In this document: piece after piece, positions 62,898 to 64,000 of the stretch
Layout: the number at the start of each line of letters is the position of its first letter
Numbering within the stretch: the first letter of the stretch is position 1
Source of the DNA: Pedobacter nanyangensis
GTDB taxonomy: Bacteria > Bacteroidota > Bacteroidia > Sphingobacteriales > Sphingobacteriaceae
DNA length: 64,000 nt
Reading direction: 5' to 3'
Assembly (NCBI RefSeq): GCF_003313505.1
Contig: NZ_QMHO01000006.1
Location: 62,001-126,000, forward strand
Made by a program: the position numbers and the translations under genes
The notes under the pieces: model-generated
What the model was told of the DNA's origin: nothing
Databases searched by the model: none
The model's input: the letters and a program-made list of their open reading frames with translations, nothing else

Positions 62898-63134
62898 CTA
62901 ATCTTCAAAAGCAGCATCAACATTAAGTATAAATCCTAGCAAAACCGAGGAACCCATTTCTTCACCTAATGCAAATACCTTAGAAGGTTCATATCGGCCC
63001 ATCTCATTCAAAGTATACACTAAAATGGTTTGATTTTTTAAATAGTGTGCATAGCTATAGGTTAGCGATTCATCTAATTCGTTAAGCGAATAAACCTTTT
63101 TATCAGGTTCTGGATATGTTTTTACATTGGGCAT
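62898..63134 (-). CDS. Short frame, possible Uma2-family remnant
   Basis: A 78-residue frame from the ATG at 63134. Its C-terminal half, ILVYTLNEMGRYEPSKVFA and GFILNVDAAFED, resembles the end of Uma2-family (DUF820) nuclease-like proteins, but the N-terminal catalytic part is missing, so it would be a truncated copy. It lies 30 bp beyond the ATPase stop on the same strand. The similarity is from memory and moderate; it could equally be an unrelated small protein. Confidence 0.35.
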   Translation of the reverse strand: MPNVKTYPEPDKKVYSLNELDESLTYSYAHYLKNQTILVYTLNEMGRYEPSKVFALGEEMGSSVLLGFILNVDAAFED

Positions 63135-63163
63135 ACCCAAATATAAGAAATTAGCCAGCGTAG

Positions 63164-64000
63164 CTAAAATTTCATCCGCTGGATACGAACCGCATTTAAA
63201 ATAGCCAAGAAAGCAACGCCAACATCAGCAAAAACGGCTTCCCACATGGTTGCCAAACCACCGGCACCTAAAATAAGCACCACGGCTTTTACCCCAAACG
63301 CCAAACCTATATTTTGGTATACAATCTTCTTTGTAGCACGACCAATTTGAATAGCTGTGGCTATTTTACTTGGCATGTCATTTTGGATCACCACATCAGC
63401 AGTTTCTATGGCTACGTCGCTTCCCAAAGCGCCCATAGCTATGCCCACGTCGCTTAGCGCCAACACTGGTGCATCATTAATCCCATCGCCAACAAAGGCC
63501 ACTATCCTGTTGGTATCTTTTTTAATAGATTCTAATTTTTCCACTTTACCTTCTGGCAATAAATCACCGTGCGCTTGGTCTACTCCCAAATCGTCTGCCA
63601 CTTTTTCGGTAATTGCAGCTTTATCCCCGCTTAGCATGACAATTTTGTTTACCCCCGCAGCATGCAAAGCTGTTATTGCCTGTTTAGCGTCGGGTTTAAT
63701 TTCATCCGCTATGCTCACAAACCCTGCATATCTTCCATTTACGGCAAGTAAAACGGTGGTTTCAACTTTTTGATCTAAAGCCTCAGGATAAGCTATTTCA
63801 AACTGCTTTAGCAATTTACCATTACCCGCCATAACCGTAGCGCCATTTACCGTAGCTTTTAGTCCATGACCCGCAATTTCCTTTACCTCTTCCACAGGTA
63901 ATAACTCCTTGAGATTGGCATGAGCCACTACCGCTTTTGCAATAGGGTGCGTTGATTGACTTTCAAGACTGGCCAGATAAGCCAGAAAATCCTGCTCTGG
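63164..64000 (-). CDS. Heavy-metal P-type ATPase, C-terminal part (right edge)
   Basis: A 278-residue C-terminal fragment; the gene continues beyond the window. It starts in the nucleotide-binding domain with the SxHPIAKA motif and shows MLSGD, VGDGINDAP and MGALGSDVAIETADVV. The last membrane segments include ADVGVAFLAILNA, with the Asp typical of Zn/Cd/Pb exporters (ZntA/CadA class). The CPC and phosphorylation DKTG motifs lie outside the window. It would export divalent metal ions from the cytoplasm. Confidence 0.9.
   Translation of the reverse strand, partial: PEQDFLAYLASLESQSTHPIAKAVVAHANLKELLPVEEVKEIAGHGLKATVNGATVMAGNGKLLKQFEIAYPEALDQKVETTVLLAVNGRYAGFVSIADEIKPDAKQAITALHAAGVNKIVMLSGDKAAITEKVADDLGVDQAHGDLLPEGKVEKLESIKKDTNRIVAFVGDGINDAPVLALSDVGIAMGALGSDVAIETADVVIQNDMPSKIATAIQIGRATKKIVYQNIGLAFGVKAVVLILGAGGLATMWEAVFADVGVAFLAILNAVRIQRMKF

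Overview
The window looks like chromosomal DNA of a Bacteroidota bacterium, most likely family Sphingobacteriaceae (Pedobacter-like). The evidence is a moderate GC content, -7 promoter boxes of the form TAnnTTTG instead of TTGACA/TATAAT, few Shine-Dalgarno sequences, and typical gene families: TonB-dependent and OMP_b-brl_3 receptors with N-terminal CarboxypepD_reg domains, alt-GlmU, a small AMP nucleosidase, futalosine-pathway MqnC, and a LytS/LytTR pair with a Reg_prop sensor. No phage, IS element, CRISPR array, rRNA or classical defence island was recognised.

Layout. 1-1.95 kb is accessory: the end of an unidentified protein, a perfect palindromic repeat, a broken copy of a glycosyltransferase 3' end, an ORF made of ten in-phase 21-bp repeats, and the intact family-2 glycosyltransferase. 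2.4-8.1 kb is housekeeping: SixA-like phosphatase, AMP nucleosidase, the protein-quality-control set clpX, clpP and tig, and tRNA-Leu(UAG). 8.2-9.9 kb has a lipoprotein and a cytoplasmic-looking BtuF-like protein. 10.2-17.2 kb is storage-sugar metabolism: an OtsA-OtsB fusion, a GH15 hydrolase, glgC and glgA. 17.6-25.5 kb has cobA, a LOG-family hydrolase, a TonB receptor, an SDR, guaB and a small lipoprotein. 25.6-37.5 kb has a metallophosphoesterase/beta-propeller fusion, an M16 peptidase pair, mqnC, two ferritin-like exported proteins and a LytTR/Reg_prop two-component system.

37.9-47.8 kb holds a tiny acidic protein, a GNAT-like protein, then a minus-strand run rpmE2, alt-glmU, tpiA, prmA, mpl and an XRE regulator (envelope precursor synthesis and recycling plus core metabolism), a Na+/H+ antiporter, a serine hydrolase, and methylmalonyl-CoA epimerase with a small partner. 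48-50.1 kb is an iscS-iscU-iscA iron-sulfur operon. 50.3-62 kb has an acyl-CoA synthetase, a frameshifted outer-membrane receptor, recN, a CarboxypepD_reg protein, a PA0069-type radical SAM protein and clpC. The right edge carries a possible Uma2-like remnant and the C-terminal part of a Zn/Cd-type P-type ATPase that leaves the window.

Most of the window is conserved core genome. The unusual material is in the spacers: at least four families of dispersed palindromic repeats, inverted repeats inside operons (clp, isc, prmA-mpl), promoters so close to start codons that several mRNAs should be nearly leaderless, and the heptapeptide-repeat ORF at 812-1066. I see no convincing multi-gene novel system; the best candidates for something undescribed are the heptapeptide-repeat ORF and the repeat/glycosyltransferase rearrangement beside it.
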